Shown here in pieces: positions 1-11,804 of a DNA stretch of 64,000 bases. The first letter of the stretch is position 1, and every line of letters starts with the position of its first letter. The stretch comes from Theocolax elegans (Eukaryota; Arthropoda; Insecta; Hymenoptera; Cerocephalidae). Made by a program: the position numbers and the translations under genes. Below the pieces are notes generated by a model that was not told the origin of the DNA, ran no database searches, and saw only the letters and a program-made list of their open reading frames with translations. The stretch is from positions 17,745,201 to 17,809,200 of the forward strand of contig CM047427.1 of NCBI GenBank assembly GCA_026168455.1, written 5' to 3'.

Positions 1-419
1 GTCTCCTGGAATATTTTATGAATAAAAAATTTCTTAACTGATTCTCGAAATAACTACATTCATGCATGGTGACTAGTTATATTGACAAAAATTTTTGCAA
101 TCAAGGCGCCATTTTGAAAACTCCCAGGTAAAAAATCAATTCGGAAAACCATGAGATCCTCTTATTTAAACATTTATTCCACCAGTTAATGAGGTTCCAA
201 GTCGATCCCACTCGGGAAACCTTTGCAAACTCGATTTCAAAAAAAAAAAACTGGTCGGTCAAAATTCATGTTTTTTTTTTCAATTGAATTTTGCAATAGT
301 AAAATTTTTTTTTTTAATTTTGCTAAGCACCATCGGAAAGAGCAGACTTCTCAACTTTCAGAATATGACCTTCTATTTTTTTTCTGACGTTTTTTAACAT
401 CAGTTACAAGCTCTCAAAG
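1..419. other. Non-coding AT-rich stretch
   Basis: This stretch has long A and T runs (for example near 240-315) and no open frame with exon-like borders. I see no gene or recognisable mobile-element end in it. Confidence 0.5.
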
Positions 420-760
420 ACTGGGGTACCGCGAGTGGCGTTCTCGGCGGAAACGGGTTAATATCGCGGCGGCCGCAAGTTTTGTTTTTCGTTCGACGCA
501 GGAATCGAGAGATTGGTTAGCGCTTCGATCGGCGCAGATTATTGATTTTTACATCAGCTGATCGCGTGCGCTCGAAGAATCGATCCCTCCCCGCCTCTCG
601 GCCCAAAAAGCCACGAAATCATTTATTCGCGCATACTGATCCACATTTCTGCTGGGAGTCACCTCCCGCGTGGGATCTAATAACAAAGGGGCCACATTGC
701 CGTGAACATCACGCGAGAGAGGTGCGGGGATCGCAAATTTCGCGCGCATAAAAATGCCTT
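420..760. promoter_or_regulatory. CpG-rich patch, possible promoter or 5' exon region
   Basis: Base composition changes sharply here: CG dinucleotides are dense (near 430-475, 500-540, 565-600 and 710-750) while both flanks are strongly AT-rich. Short open frames on both strands (542-751 and 549-749) are by-products of the GC content and resemble no family I know. In insects such unmethylated CpG-rich islands often mark promoters or 5' UTR exons, so this may be the edge of a gene outside the window. That role is inference only. Confidence 0.3.
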
Positions 761-2189
761 AAAAAAGCCGTACAAGTTATTTAAATCAAACTCTCAATCC
801 CTGTGTCTATCGGTAACACTACCAGAAATACGTTATTTTAGGTTTTTTGAAAAAAATCTTTCAATAGCAAGAAAAATGCATGTTATTTTAAAATAATTGT
901 TTCAAGTCAAACGATCAGAAATTAAAGTATATTCAAGTATATGTTTTGTATTTTAATATGTTTTAGATGCATAAATTAACAATAATACCGGTTTTTTCAA
1001 TACAAAGGCTAACTAAAAAGATAACCTTAAACAGTATAATTTACAGGTTAAATATCAACATCAATAGATAGTTATATATGCTTGATAAGGTATAAATATA
1101 GAAATTATATTGTCTAAAGATTATTTTTATTGCTTCTCCTAATAAAAAAACTAATGTTTCAAGTAATTAATATCAGTTAAATAAGGCGTCTATACCGTTT
1201 AATAATAGGGACAGATACAAATTCATATGTACGTCAGACGGAACACTTAATAATTTCATGAAAATTCTATTAAATTAAAAAATTTATGAATAAATGAAAT
1301 CTACGAGTTACAAAATACCATGTGCAGTATAAATCATTCTAAACCTTACGTTTATTAATAAATACAGACTTAACAACTTGATCGAAATAATTGAACTTTT
1401 TTGAACATGCGGATAATTTTGTAAATACATTTCTTTCCGAGTGCTACAAAATGGGTACACATCTTTCGAGGTGTTTAATAATAGGGACTTTTACCTTATA
1501 ATATAAAACCATGAAATGAAAAAAACAATGTTTGACTACCTTGCTATTCCGAAATCTTCGGAGTATATCAAGAAATGATTGAAAATATGCTTTTGTGTGT
1601 ATTTTTTAATCACGTTCATCAAGAAAAAAATTTGAAAGTTAATTTCTTAACCTAATTTTATTCTGGCAAACTATTAATACATCAAAATAATTTTGTAGAA
1701 CAAAAACGACCTACACTTCTTATCTGTCGCTCGACTCCTTCTCATATATTTAAGTCGCACGGCGATATCCGTGACAATATTTAAACAAGTTTATCAAATT
1801 TTTGCATCCCCAATCTGCTAATTTTTTTGCTACGTATTTATCCATGATGATATTCCGATCTCTTAGTGCAAAAATAACGATATAGATAAGAAAAATACTT
1901 TCTACAGCTGGTATTTCAAATGGAGATACTGGATATGCGAATACTTGCAAGGAGAGGTTCCACTCTTCAGTCACGGATTTTATTGCAACTTTGGGAATTG
2001 TTTTCTGGTATACAAATATGAAAGAATTCATGTCAAATTCAATCTCATGACTGTTTGACGATAGCTTTGCGCAGTTAATAGAACATTATACAAAAATTAT
2101 GCTTTAGTTTGATTGCTGATTAGAGATAAACACTCAAACTCACATTTGACAAAAAATAAGATCCAGTAGGTACGATTAAAAAAGAAAGA
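761..2189. other. Non-coding stretch, no gene supported
   Basis: The stretch is AT-rich. A 10-base word (aataataggg) recurs near 1200 and 1470. The only sizeable frame, 1750-2031 on the minus strand, has a hydrophobic middle but no convincing family match or splice borders. Confidence 0.4.
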
Positions 2190-2535
2190 AGTCAAATATT
2201 TTAGAAATTTTGGTTTATAGATTTTTAAAGGTTATTCCAGTTGTAAAAAAAATTTTTCAACAACTAATTGTGAAAATCGTACAACGTTTTGTCTGCCAGG
2301 ATTTGCGGACCTTCTCAGGTACTAATAATTGTCAAACAGTTAACACTGGTACTCCATTATTCATAGTCGAGTAGAGTCAAGTTGCACTATAGGAGATCTG
2401 CTCACTAGAGGAGATCTGCGAATTCTGGCAGACGAAACGTCCTACGATTTTCACAATTAGTTGATAAAATAATTGTTTTCAAAACTTAAATTAACCCTTA
2501 AAAATCGATAAACCAACATTTCTAATATCAATAGG
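2190..2535. repeat. Imperfect inverted repeat, TIR-type element
   Basis: The left arm (about 2194-2320) and the right arm (about 2410-2530) are complementary over most of 120 bases with scattered mismatches. Clear matching blocks are gtttatagatttttaa against the complement of the bases near 2498-2512, caactaattgtgaaaatcg (2261-2279) against 2445-2463, and gtctgccag (2291) against ctggcagac (2425). A unique spacer of about 90 bases separates the arms. The shape fits a MITE or foldback element. No coding capacity was seen. Confidence 0.55.
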
Positions 2536-2536
2536 G

Positions 2537-3395
2537 GGTATATACTCAAGTTCAAATATTTTAATTTGGTCAAAAGCTATGTTATTAGGCAAACATTTCG
2601 TCTTATTCTTATTTCTTCCATAGCTATTGACCAAATTGAGATATTTAAGCTTCTTTAACTTTAAATCGTATTTACTCAATCTCAGGTTTTGTCATCTATT
2701 TAATTTCAGCTTTTTTTTTTAATTTTGGATTAAGTAACTATCTTTATTTGATTCCGAATTTTTTTTTTTTTTTTGTTATTTAACGTCGCTCTATTTATGC
2801 TGCCAGGGCTAATCAGCGACGGAGGTGAACGGTGTGTCTGTAAACAAAGCACATGTAGTTGAAACAGTGGTGCTTGTGTCCATCGGAAGATATCATCGGT
2901 CACTGTAATTAGTCTAATAATTAGAGTTTCCTGTCCTCCCGATGGAACCACCGCGATCCTCTTTACATCTTCGCGTCCCTAACGTTCCCTATAGTTCAGA
3001 TGCCCGTGCCTCTCATGCACTGACAAGTGCACGAAACGCACGCGCACCTGAACTGGCGTCACATTATAGTGACACGCCGAGCCACTGAGTCGCGGTGTTC
3101 GAAAAATGCACATGAAAAAATTTTCAGAGGTACACGTCTGGGATCGAACCCACGACCCTCGGTGTGAGAGTCGGGAACTCTACCCATGAGCCACCGCGGC
3201 TCTTTGTTTCCGAATTATAAGCAATCAAAGTAACAGTAATTTTTTTACAAAGTTGGCTTGAGCTAGCCATAACTTGGGTAAATTAACGCGTTAGGGTCTA
3301 AAAATCTAGGTTTCCTCATATTTTTATATTATAAAACATATCCTAGAGTTTGGTTAAGATCTGTGATCCGAAGGCCGTGATTACATATAAATCTT
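2537..3395. mobile_element. Degenerate foldback-family element split by a SINE
   Basis: The parts flanking the SINE resemble the right arm of the complete foldback at 33571-34256 in order: a block around ttattaggc, a cttattctt/tatttcttc block, a gagcttc-like block, tatctttattt, then after the SINE the ccgaattataagc block and the end block near 3310-3395 (catatttttatattataaa, followed by a degenerate terminus). Divergence is much higher than between the two arms of the intact copy, so this is an old member. The SINE sits at 2761-3202. Confidence 0.5.
2761..3202 (-). mobile_element. tRNA-derived SINE, long form, with 14-bp target duplication
   Basis: Read on the minus strand, a tRNA-like head lies at about 3202-3129. 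It has a box A (TGGCTCATGGGTAGAG) and a box B (GGTTCGATCCC) at the usual spacing. A body of about 350 bases follows, then an A-rich tail (the T run at 2761-2775 on the plus strand). Flanking direct repeats are tttgattccgaatt (2747-2760) and tttgtttccgaatt (3203-3216), one mismatch, as expected for L1-type target-primed insertion. The cloverleaf is not a functional tRNA because the anticodon stem pairs poorly. The tail-proximal body matches the SINEs at 24821-25031 and 29282-29496, which carry a different head. Confidence 0.75.
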
Positions 3396-3931
3396 GACTC
3401 TTTTTAATAAAGAAATAATAATAATAAAGTTATTTATTTTGTTTACTAAGTCTGTTGCAAATTCTGAAAGAGCACCCTCAAAAACCTCCTATTTAGGATA
3501 AAATAACTTTGTTTTCTAGATAGAATTGTGGACTAGAAAATGTCTTCATAAAAATGTGCATTTGCTCATTTATGGGTAATAGAAATCTACAAAACATAGA
3601 TTTATTTTAGAAATATAATTTTAAGGATGAAAATGTAAAATCTCTCACGCAATGGTCCTGTCTAAAATGATTATAAAATTCGATAATATTTAGAATGAAA
3701 AATGAATGTAACGAAAAGAGATATAAACACATGTATAACACAATTATTAGAATAATTTAATTTATTGTATCTTAAAGTGTAAAATTTGTTTGTTGGTATA
3801 TAATCTACAAAATATGTATTGTGAAAATAAACTCTTAGATTTTCTTATATCAAAAAGATCATTATGTTATTATAAAGTCAGTAATATTCATTCTGACTAC
3901 TAGTGTATGTTTCAATTTTATATTACAAAAT
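3396..3931. other. 3' flank of odorant receptor A, homologous to 31.0-31.4 kb
   Basis: From about 3640 the sequence aligns with the flank of receptor copy B (about 30930-31410) and with 26910-27036. Landmarks are acacatgtataacacaatta (from 3727) and the block around ttgttggtatataatctac. At 3746-3770 it holds an uninterrupted site that carries a 201-bp element in copy B. Probable 3' UTR and downstream DNA; no gene. Confidence 0.6.
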
Positions 3932-6900
3932 TTAATTATGCATATTTCGTAAAACTGTAAAAAACGAAAGCACACTTGTAATAATCTGTAATGAAAAAAT
4001 AAATTAAAGTTATATTATTTCACTTTTACTTGTTTGTTTCATCTTATTTTTCATTATTAATTTTATTATTATGTATTTTTTCTTCTCAAGTTTTTACATG
4101 AAAATATAAAAAATAAAGTATTAAATTAATTTATCGCAAAAATAAAATTTTTTACAAAGGTAGAATTAATATAATAATGAAGAATACATACGGAATTGAA
4201 TTTTTCAAGAGATAATTTTATAAAACTTCCAGCTGTCATTTCCACTGGCTGCTGTGCTCTTTTCAATATGATCGTCAAAAGTCTTGTTTCTCGTACGCTC
4301 ATTGTTGGCGTGTATGCAAAGTAAGCTGCTGGTGCTACATTACCACTCTATATAATAATTTATTTTTGGATATACATTCTATCATAAGATATTACTTTTT
4401 GATACTAGTGTGAAAGCGTTGATTTTCAAACGAGCGAGAGTTTTACCCCGAACGACGCGAGGTATATTTGTAGGAGTATAATTGTTAGAGTTGAAAATCA
4501 TTTTTCACACGTTTAACGAACAATACTTTTTGATAAAAAGGGTTAACATGAGATTTTTAAAAAATGTACTATGCGTAATACTGCAATTTACGCGCATTAT
4601 ATAAAAAATTACACTCTACGTTCATATCGACGAACAGTCACTGTTAAATAAAGTATAGTAAAAATCGTCAAAACATCTAATTTTGGTTTTAAAAATAAAA
4701 TTTTTTATTCTAAATATTTTAAAAAAATACATAATTGAAATTGGATTTTTTACGACCTAATTTTTTAATTGTAGGATTTACACAATTTTTAGGAGAGCAT
4801 AAACTTTCAAGCAATTATGTGTGCAAAGTTATCTTCTTGTGCTGCGATAATCTTTCGCATTATAAATACTTTTAAAAACGTCTTATTTCAAAACTATTGC
4901 TGATAAACATACCTCTTGAAGTAAGACATCAGGAGTCAATTGACTAATCAATAATTGCCCAAAACCAAGTGACATAAGTGTTACGTACTTGAATCGATCT
5001 GGATCATTCTGCAAAGTTAACAGAAATTACTTGTAAAAAAATAATAAATTATTGAAAATGGTGCATATATATTTAATAAACTCACGTCTGTAAGTTTAAG
5101 ACCAACAAGAGCAAGATTATATCCCGTACACATTATTTGAATGAGGAATACAGTCCTTGTGAATTTTTCAATTCTTTTGCACGAGCTACGTAAATTATGT
5201 GGCGAAAATAGAAAACATGTCTTTGTTTAAACAAATTAAGTAAAAAAAATATTTAGTTTTTGATTTTTTCAATTTTTAAATTAGAAGTGGCTTATGTATA
5301 ATTATTTTATTTATAGAAAAGATTTTTGGCTTGGTTTAAAAAATATGTACAATTATAAGGGATATATATAGATCATTATTATGTATCAAGTAATCAGGTT
5401 TTTCTAATTGTCCTGTTCAGACCATTTCCTTAGATCCTCTAAAAAATACGATTTCTTAAACTTTAAAATAAGCTCTCTAGTACAAATCGTATTTCATTAA
5501 ATAAATATTAAATAAATTGTTTAAATAGAATGAACGAAAAACAGGTCTATTTTTGTCCTACAAATGAAACGTTTTTCTCTAGTATTACAAAGTAGTATTA
5601 CATAAGATAACTATTTTTTATTAATGATAAAATATTTGCTGCTAAATAAGAAAAAAAATTTTGAACAATGCAGTAAACATTATTTTGTTATAATAAATGA
5701 ACAAATTTGTGTGGAGAGACAAACTATACTAGTTTGATAAAAATTATATATTAAGAATTACTCAAAATTATTACACCGAATAGAATATTAATCTTTTATT
5801 ATTTTAATAATTACCAAAAAATGTATTAAATGAATATCCATTCTCTAAATCCCTTACAGTTCAAAACGTTATTTTTCTTTTTTCACTCCAAGGAATTTAG
5901 ATGGCATATACATTTCTCCTAAACAGATGAATTTTCGAACTTTATTTTACCAAGTAATAATAACTTTACTTACTTCCATACAGTTACTTATATTACATAT
6001 TCAACGTTTTAATAATCTTCTTTTGTATGAGGTACTCGCTTAAAATACGCAAGAAGATCATGCGAGTCAAAAAAGGATTTAATAATCAATTTGGAAAATA
6101 AATTATTTCAGTCTAGGAAATAATTGCAATTGTTCGCTAGTAGAATTGAAATCCATTTAGTGAGCAGTACCAAGCCAGTTAAACTAGAAATAGGCTAAAA
6201 CTAAGTATATTTTTGGGCTTGCGATGAAACGCTTTTATTAACCTTTTCTAGCCATTTTATAGAATAATCTATAAATGTTAGGATTGAACTAAGTATTTTG
6301 AAGCTTGTAAAACTAGTTTCCGTAAGCAGGATACCTGGCGCATTATAAGCTATGTACAAGCCTGCAAAAATGTTTCAGATCAATTTGGTGATTAATTTAT
6401 AAAAGTTAAAATATCTTGAAAATGAGTTGTACGACGCAAACAATCGTCGAACTCGATCGGAAATGGTAAAAGGGATCAAATTTCACAACATGCTTCGCAT
6501 TTTGTTTAGAACATTACCCAGAAATGAATACTTTATGTTTGGTGGTTATGCTCATTCCAATAAATGTGCAAGAAATGGGCGAAAAAGCGTTTCATCGGGA
6601 GTCAATACCTAACCATTTTCGCTGTCTATTTATTAATTTCCCAGCTATTTCTTATATTCTGAAATTTACTAGGGTTTCCGATTCATGCCACTCACGAGAT
6701 TTTAAATAATAATAATTGACCAAACCCAAGTGAAAAAATGAATACAGAATGTATACAAAATGTATCCAAATAGTTTTGTACAATTTGTATAAAACTATTT
6801 GGATACATTTTGTATACATTATGTATTCATTTTTTTCACTCGGGAATAGTAAGTAATTCTATATGTATTTAAATTCAAAAGCGTAGAATGTTGTAAATAT

Positions 6901-9150
6901 TTATTTACAATGATTGATTCAATAAAAAGTATAGCCTGATGAGGATGGAGTAGGACTTCCATCGAAACGTCGCCAATTTAATAATTACTTGGTTTGTTCA
7001 CCAAAAATTGATAAAAAAATTTTCCTTTGTATTTTCCATGTAGTTGAATCTACATTTATTACATTTTTACCTTTCTTCATGTTTTAAAAATACATACAAA
7101 ATTTCACTATAAAAATTAATTATATATCATATTATTATTCCATATTGCACATAACATTTTCTATGACTAACTAAATTATAATTTATAAGTTTTGCATATT
7201 TCTTATTTCGCATATTGATATACACTGAAAAAAAAATAAAGCAGAATTTGCTTGAGAGCCAAGCAATATCTACCGTGGTGACTCCGGTAAATGAGACAAA
7301 GTTGTTATTCCTTTAGAAGCCAAGCAGTTTCTACTTGGGCCTATCAAGCAATACATACTCGACATTAAGAAAGAGATAGACCTAGAATATATATGTATTT
7401 TAAAATTGTTAAAAAAGAAAAAGAGGGTAAACATTTTAAGATAGTTGAAAGTAAAGGAAATTATTATATGTCTAATTATTGAAATTAACTTTTACAAGTA
7501 TACAGTCAATAATATATACGAAAAACGTACAGTCAAAAAGTAAGGTTATGTCTTACTCGGAAGCAAAATGCGAATATACCGGAGACCCAAGCAGAAACTG
7601 CTTTGTAGCCCTAGCACAAATTACTTTTGTTATCAAAAGTAGAAGTCTCTTCGCTGTTTACGGCGGATTCTGCTTTATTTTTTTTCAGTGTACTCGTGGT
7701 TATAATTACTTATCAAGTTTATCTCTCGCACTGTTAAAGTATCATAAAAATTACCATATAATTTTGTTTGCGTATGTATTAATTGTAATAGTTATAATAA
7801 AAATTCAAAAAAATTTATAAAATACTTACTAAATTATTTTTTGATGAAATTTTGCACACGATCGAATCATGTTATACATGTACTTCTCATTTTTCGATTG
7901 GTCGATTTTGTTATTATTCAAAAATAACAACCTTTGTTGCAAAGCTTTAAAATAGCCTGAATTAATAATAATAAGAAGAGGCACTGAAATTTCAACAGCT
8001 GACATTGCCCAAGTCATGTTCAAAATCACTATAACCTGCACTATAAAAGATAATTCATAACCCGGAGACTCTTGAACACTAACGTACCATCTAGAATTTA
8101 TAATTATTTAAAAGTTACGTTTAGCTTTGTTCTATGGATGTGTGAGTACTCAAAAAATTTATAATTTTAGTTACTCGTAGAATTAGAGGTACTTGTCTGA
8201 CTTGTATCATATAAACCGTCGAATAGTGTATCTATTTGATTCTCCAGTCGTTAAAAAAGCGGACGTCGAAGCTAGCGTTATAACCTATATAATATGTTTG
8301 TCAATTTTTAGTTTGTTATCAATTATCCATTATTTTTGGAGATTTCTGATACGAGAGTGCCATTCTATACGGTATTACAAGGAATCTGTTAAATTTTGGC
8401 GTGAATCTGTTGTGTAATAATAAAGAATAGTGTGAAACCGTAATTGCCTATTTTCCGGGTTGCCGGAGCTGTAGCCTCTATCGGTAGCCGCTCGATCTCG
8501 AGGCTTCGAATGGCGCTGTAGTCATGTGTCGATTTCGACGATAAACGTACTTCAAACATAAATGATAAATTTTACAGCTACATAGAGCTGTTAAAAGATA
8601 CTTTTCCCCCTAGCTATAACTAAAATTAAGGTAATTGTAATATTACTCTTGGCAGCAAATGTTTATTTTTTAAAAAAATGTTTAATACGTCTCGTATATC
8701 TACATATTGCTGAGCATTTAGTTTTCGGTGTATCGGTATTATGCTTCCAGGTCCATCACCATTGACCCATGCCCAATACGCCTTTGTAATGCAACGTAAA
8801 GGAAGAAAAAACTTATTGTAAACTAACTTTGGCCGATCGACTTAGATAATTTGTGGCTCACCAAACTTTATTCTTTCTCCAACTAAAGACAATTTTTTAA
8901 ATGTAATTTTATCTTATGTTCAAACGATTCAGCATAATAAGAGAGAAAAAAACGTATTTTTTAATAATACTTTTTTTAATAAAACTTTTTTCGGCACTTG
9001 AGATTTTGGCGTGATAAATCACCTGATTTCTTAAGTGATTTCTCACCTAAGTTTTTTCAGTAGGACTCGCTACACGAGAAGTATTTCTCATTTCTTTAAA
9101 ATAATATATAGTTGCTGCTAAGAATAACAGTACAATTACCTCAATTTTAG

Positions 9151-9188
<38 letters not shown>

Positions 9189-10525
9189 AAAGGTCAAAAG
9201 CTCTCAAGAGCTGTATAGCTTTTATAATTTATGTTTAGAGTAGATTTTTCGTCGGAATCACCACCTGATCGCAGCGTCACTCGAAGATTCGAAATTGAGC
9301 GGCTATGGATAGAGGCTATAACTACAGCACCATCACTTATATAGGTTTTTTAGATTATATTATGTAAGAACAATTTTAGACTATTCTTCATAAATACTTA
9401 ACTTATACTATAATATACTTATAATACTGTACAGAATGGCACAAAAGTGCCAAAAATCCCCAAAAACATTTTATTTATTATTGACGAAAATATTGACGAA
9501 AATTTAGAACTGTCATTCCTATATGTCTTCAAAAACGTTAGCTCTAACGTTCTCTCATCTCGTTTATTGATAACAATTCTGTATGTAATAATTACAATCA
9601 TTATGATTATGACGATTATAACTATTATTACGATTATTACGAGTACCTCAATTTTACTTAATTAATTGAAACGATTCGTTACTCGATTCGATACCATTGG
9701 GTTGATTTTTCGGTCGAATAATTCGAGTTTTCGAGAACTCGCACATCCTGATTTTGTTCATAAATACATGAAATGCATGTACCTATATGGTAGAACTCTG
9801 CTAGCAGTGTTGTTCGATCTGTTCGACGATATCCAGCTAACCAAACCCACTGATGTATAGGCAGAGGTGGTGCAATATACAGAGACAAGAAAAAGACGGA
9901 AAAGTATCCATAATTTCTGCTCGTATTCTTTTACCGTTAAACGATCCCTGTGCGAGCAGTCCAACCAGATTGCTTCACAAATACTCAGTAATTTTGTAAA
10001 TTCACATCGTCGATGAATTATGTACATGTATCGAAGTACTGTATTTGCTACAATAATAGTTTCGCAAATTGTGCCAATATCCACAGTACCCTTCAAACGT
10101 ATTTAGATCTGTTTTAAATCATATGTGCGCGGAAGTGGGCTTACTTTGTCAATAAACAAAATATTAAAAAAATTTAATCGAATGTCAGGTTTTGGATAGT
10201 ATGAACTAATAAAGAAAGTTGAATCAATTGTTCTATGAATTGAATAATTGTACGGAACATTTTTTTTTAACAAAACCGAATGTGTTTAAAACTTTAATGG
10301 ATTAAAATATCAACACTATACCTGAAATAATTGACGCAATGTTTCACTAAGGTACATGGATTGTACCGTTAACATAATAATGCATACATTTACCAGAGAT
10401 ATGCGAGAATAAAAATATTTAAAATTTTGATTTTCAAATGGTATCATTGCTGTTAAACGAAAATATTTTAAGTAAATCCATAATAAATTATCAAACTTTA
10501 ATGGCTCCTGTTTTGCTACAATCAT
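3932..10525 (-). CDS. Insect odorant receptor, copy A (7 coding exons, intact)
   Basis: Seven-transmembrane insect odorant receptor (7tm_6 family), a ligand-gated channel subunit that works with Orco in olfactory neuron dendrites. Coding exons in transcript order: 10525-10322, 10090-9783, 8090-7830, 5185-5086, 5008-4913, 4347-4192, 3985-3932. All introns are GT-AG and the phases join without a stop, giving 1179 nt, 392 residues plus stop, a normal family length. The start is the ATG at 10525 (MIVAKQEPL), just after an acceptor at 10536. The family signature is in the last three exons: NDPDRFKY, a SVRETRLLTIILKRAQQPVE block, MTAGSF..LSLEKF, and the terminal IITSVLSFFTVLRNMHN. The short last exon is easy to miss. 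A 5' non-coding exon ends at donor 10620. About 80% identical in exon 1 to the copy at 31417-37380. The ligand is unknown. Confidence 0.9.
6725..6844. repeat. 120-bp near-perfect palindrome (hairpin MITE)
   Basis: The left arm (6725-6777) and right arm (6791-6844) are complementary over about 52 bases with a few mismatches or single-base gaps, around a 13-base spacer. The arms contain gtatacaaaatgtatcc and its complement. The element is private to receptor A; copy B has nothing like it in the matching intron. No clear target duplication was seen. Confidence 0.75.
6936..6970 (+). ncRNA. Hammerhead-like core motif, probably degenerate
   Basis: The sequence reads CTGATGA, an unpaired G, a 6-bp stem (GATGGA/TCCATC) with an 8-base loop, then GAAAC followed at once by GTC. 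CTGATGA and GAAA joined by a stem are the two conserved boxes of the hammerhead ribozyme. However, only about two base pairs of stem I can form and there is no room for a stem III, so this looks like a relic. Similar strings occur in Penelope-like retroelements, which would be one source. Confidence 0.35.
7223..7690. mobile_element. Non-autonomous Tc1/mariner-like TIR element
   Basis: The inverted ends begin CACTGAAAAAAAA and continue through a block containing aaagcagaat on both sides (7223-7249 and 7667-7690). They are flanked by TA on each side (7221-7222 and 7691-7692), the duplication typical of Tc1/mariner. Length is 468 bp and there is no transposase. An open frame that runs over the right end (7479-7820) is a by-product. 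The element lies in the intron between receptor A exons 3 and 4 and is absent from copy B. Confidence 0.65.
8446..9344. mobile_element. TIR element in receptor A intron, about 0.9 kb
   Basis: Left end about 8446-8520 and right end about 9270-9344 are inverted copies over roughly 65-75 bases. Shared blocks are gctgtag, agcctctat, tagccgctc, cgaa(t/g) and ggcgctg against its complement agcgtc. The interior has no transposase frame and includes a (TA)n run at 9152-9186. It explains why this intron is 1692 bp in copy A and only 371 bp in copy B. The superfamily was not determined. Confidence 0.55.
9152..9186. repeat. (TA)n microsatellite
   Basis: About 17 uninterrupted TA units inside the TIR element of receptor A. 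Confidence 0.9.
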
Positions 10526-10535
10526 TGCCTTTAAC

Positions 10536-10810
10536 TCTAGAACCAAAAAAATTTTAATAAAACTTCATTTTTTAAACACTTTTTATACATAAATATATAG
10601 AATGGAATGCGTAACTTACATTTTAAGAAGTGCTTGTCATTTGAAATGTATTGACTAACTGGTAAAGGAACAATTTATTCTAGAAACAAGTCACGTTAGT
10701 TTACAAGATGCAATAGAAAAAGAAGATACGTCTGGTATATTTCGTAGTCTATAAGCTACATCATTATCGTTTGAATAATTGATTCGCTATACAATTACAG
10801 ATAATAGTAT
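10536..10810 (-). promoter_or_regulatory. 5' non-coding exon and conserved upstream region of receptor A
   Basis: On the minus strand a GTAAGT donor follows position 10620 and an acceptor precedes 10536, so the start codon lies 11 bases into the second exon. The ATG-like triplets upstream of the donor run quickly into stops, which supports a non-coding first exon. The 10620-10810 block aligns well with 37474-37685 upstream of copy B, including ataagctacatcattatcg-type runs. It is the best-conserved non-coding part of the pair and probably holds the core promoter. The exact transcription start was not found. Confidence 0.55.
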
Positions 10811-11299
10811 AAGTTTCCGAAGATTCCTGCGTTGAAAGAAAAAAGGCAATATGAGACAATGTTTAGCTCCTGTAACTTTTGTGTCTTTTAGACATGACTG
10901 TTTGCAAAGCACGATTCAGCTGCATAGGCTGCCAACGGTCATATGTAAATATATCCGTAAAGATAGACGAGTGGAACCTATACTACTGAAAAGTACGGGA
11001 AAATTGTATTGATTTAAAATTGACCTACTTAAATCGCGAGAACCATTTGATACAACACGGTGAAGTTTTTATCCTTTAAATAAAAATAAATTGTTTAAAA
11101 AACCACAAATGGCAGTACTTTATTTTCAAGATCTTGATGCTCATCGATTCTCCGTTGAAAAGACAACACCTTAATTTGAACCAGAACTGGGCAAGTATAA
11201 GTATGTAAATTTTCGTCGAATACTTTAAAACTAAAAAAATATAGAGATAAAACATATACAAATATATAAATGAAATTAAACAATGTTAAAGTCATTTAA

Positions 11300-11470
11300 A
11301 GTTATTTAAAACAGTATTCGACATATACTTTTCAACTAATTCCGTTATTCGACCAAAAGTATTCGATGAATATTTTTCCTCGAATACCGCTAAATGACCA
11401 ACAGTATTCGATGAATACTTTTTCAAATACCGCTATTTGATCAAAAGTATTCGACGAATGTTTTTGGACA
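11300..11470. repeat. Degenerate tandem repeat, unit about 55-60 bp
   Basis: Three imperfect units each contain a tattcgaccaaaagtattcg-like phrase followed by atgaatatttttcctcgaata-like sequence and a ccgctattt-like phrase. The same gtattcga/tcgaatac words recur near 23720, 26260, 28220, 30690 and in the ends of the 31034-31234 element. Confidence 0.5.
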
Positions 11471-11804
11471 AAAGATTTTTTGATATAAAAATGAATTTAT
11501 CGTTCAGTGATAGGTATATATGGGTATAATATATAATATCGGTCTTTCCGAACTAAATGCTTCACTTTCCAATCAAACATGCACTACTTATTCTTTGTCC
11601 ACTAAAGTTGGTGGAATTTCTGTGAATACCTTTTTTATATAATTGGTTTTTATAAAAAACTAAAAAAGATATCGATGTTAAGTTTTGTAGACACTCTATT
11701 CTAAATGTGATGTTTTACTATTTTTATTTATAGGGGTTTCTATTTTAGTTCGATTCCCGGCTTCGGCCGATTTATACCACTACCACTGGGGAATGTATTT
11801 TCAC

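Noticed and set aside
1750..2031. 93-codon minus-strand frame with hydrophobic middle, considered as an odorant receptor exon relic
   Set aside because: A few residues (SPFEIP, followed by a hydrophobic run) faintly recall receptor exon 3, but no splice sites in the right phase and no neighbouring exons were found.
2425..2445. Third hammerhead-like gacgaaacg string
   Set aside because: No CTGATGA box precedes it; it is part of the arm of the 2190-2535 inverted repeat.
3129..3202. tRNA gene on the minus strand
   Set aside because: Boxes A and B are present but the anticodon stem pairs poorly, and the unit is followed by a SINE body, A-rich tail and target duplication.
7479..7820. 113-codon plus-strand frame
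   Set aside because: It runs over the right end of a TIR element and into receptor intron DNA; low-complexity hydrophobic residues and no domain.
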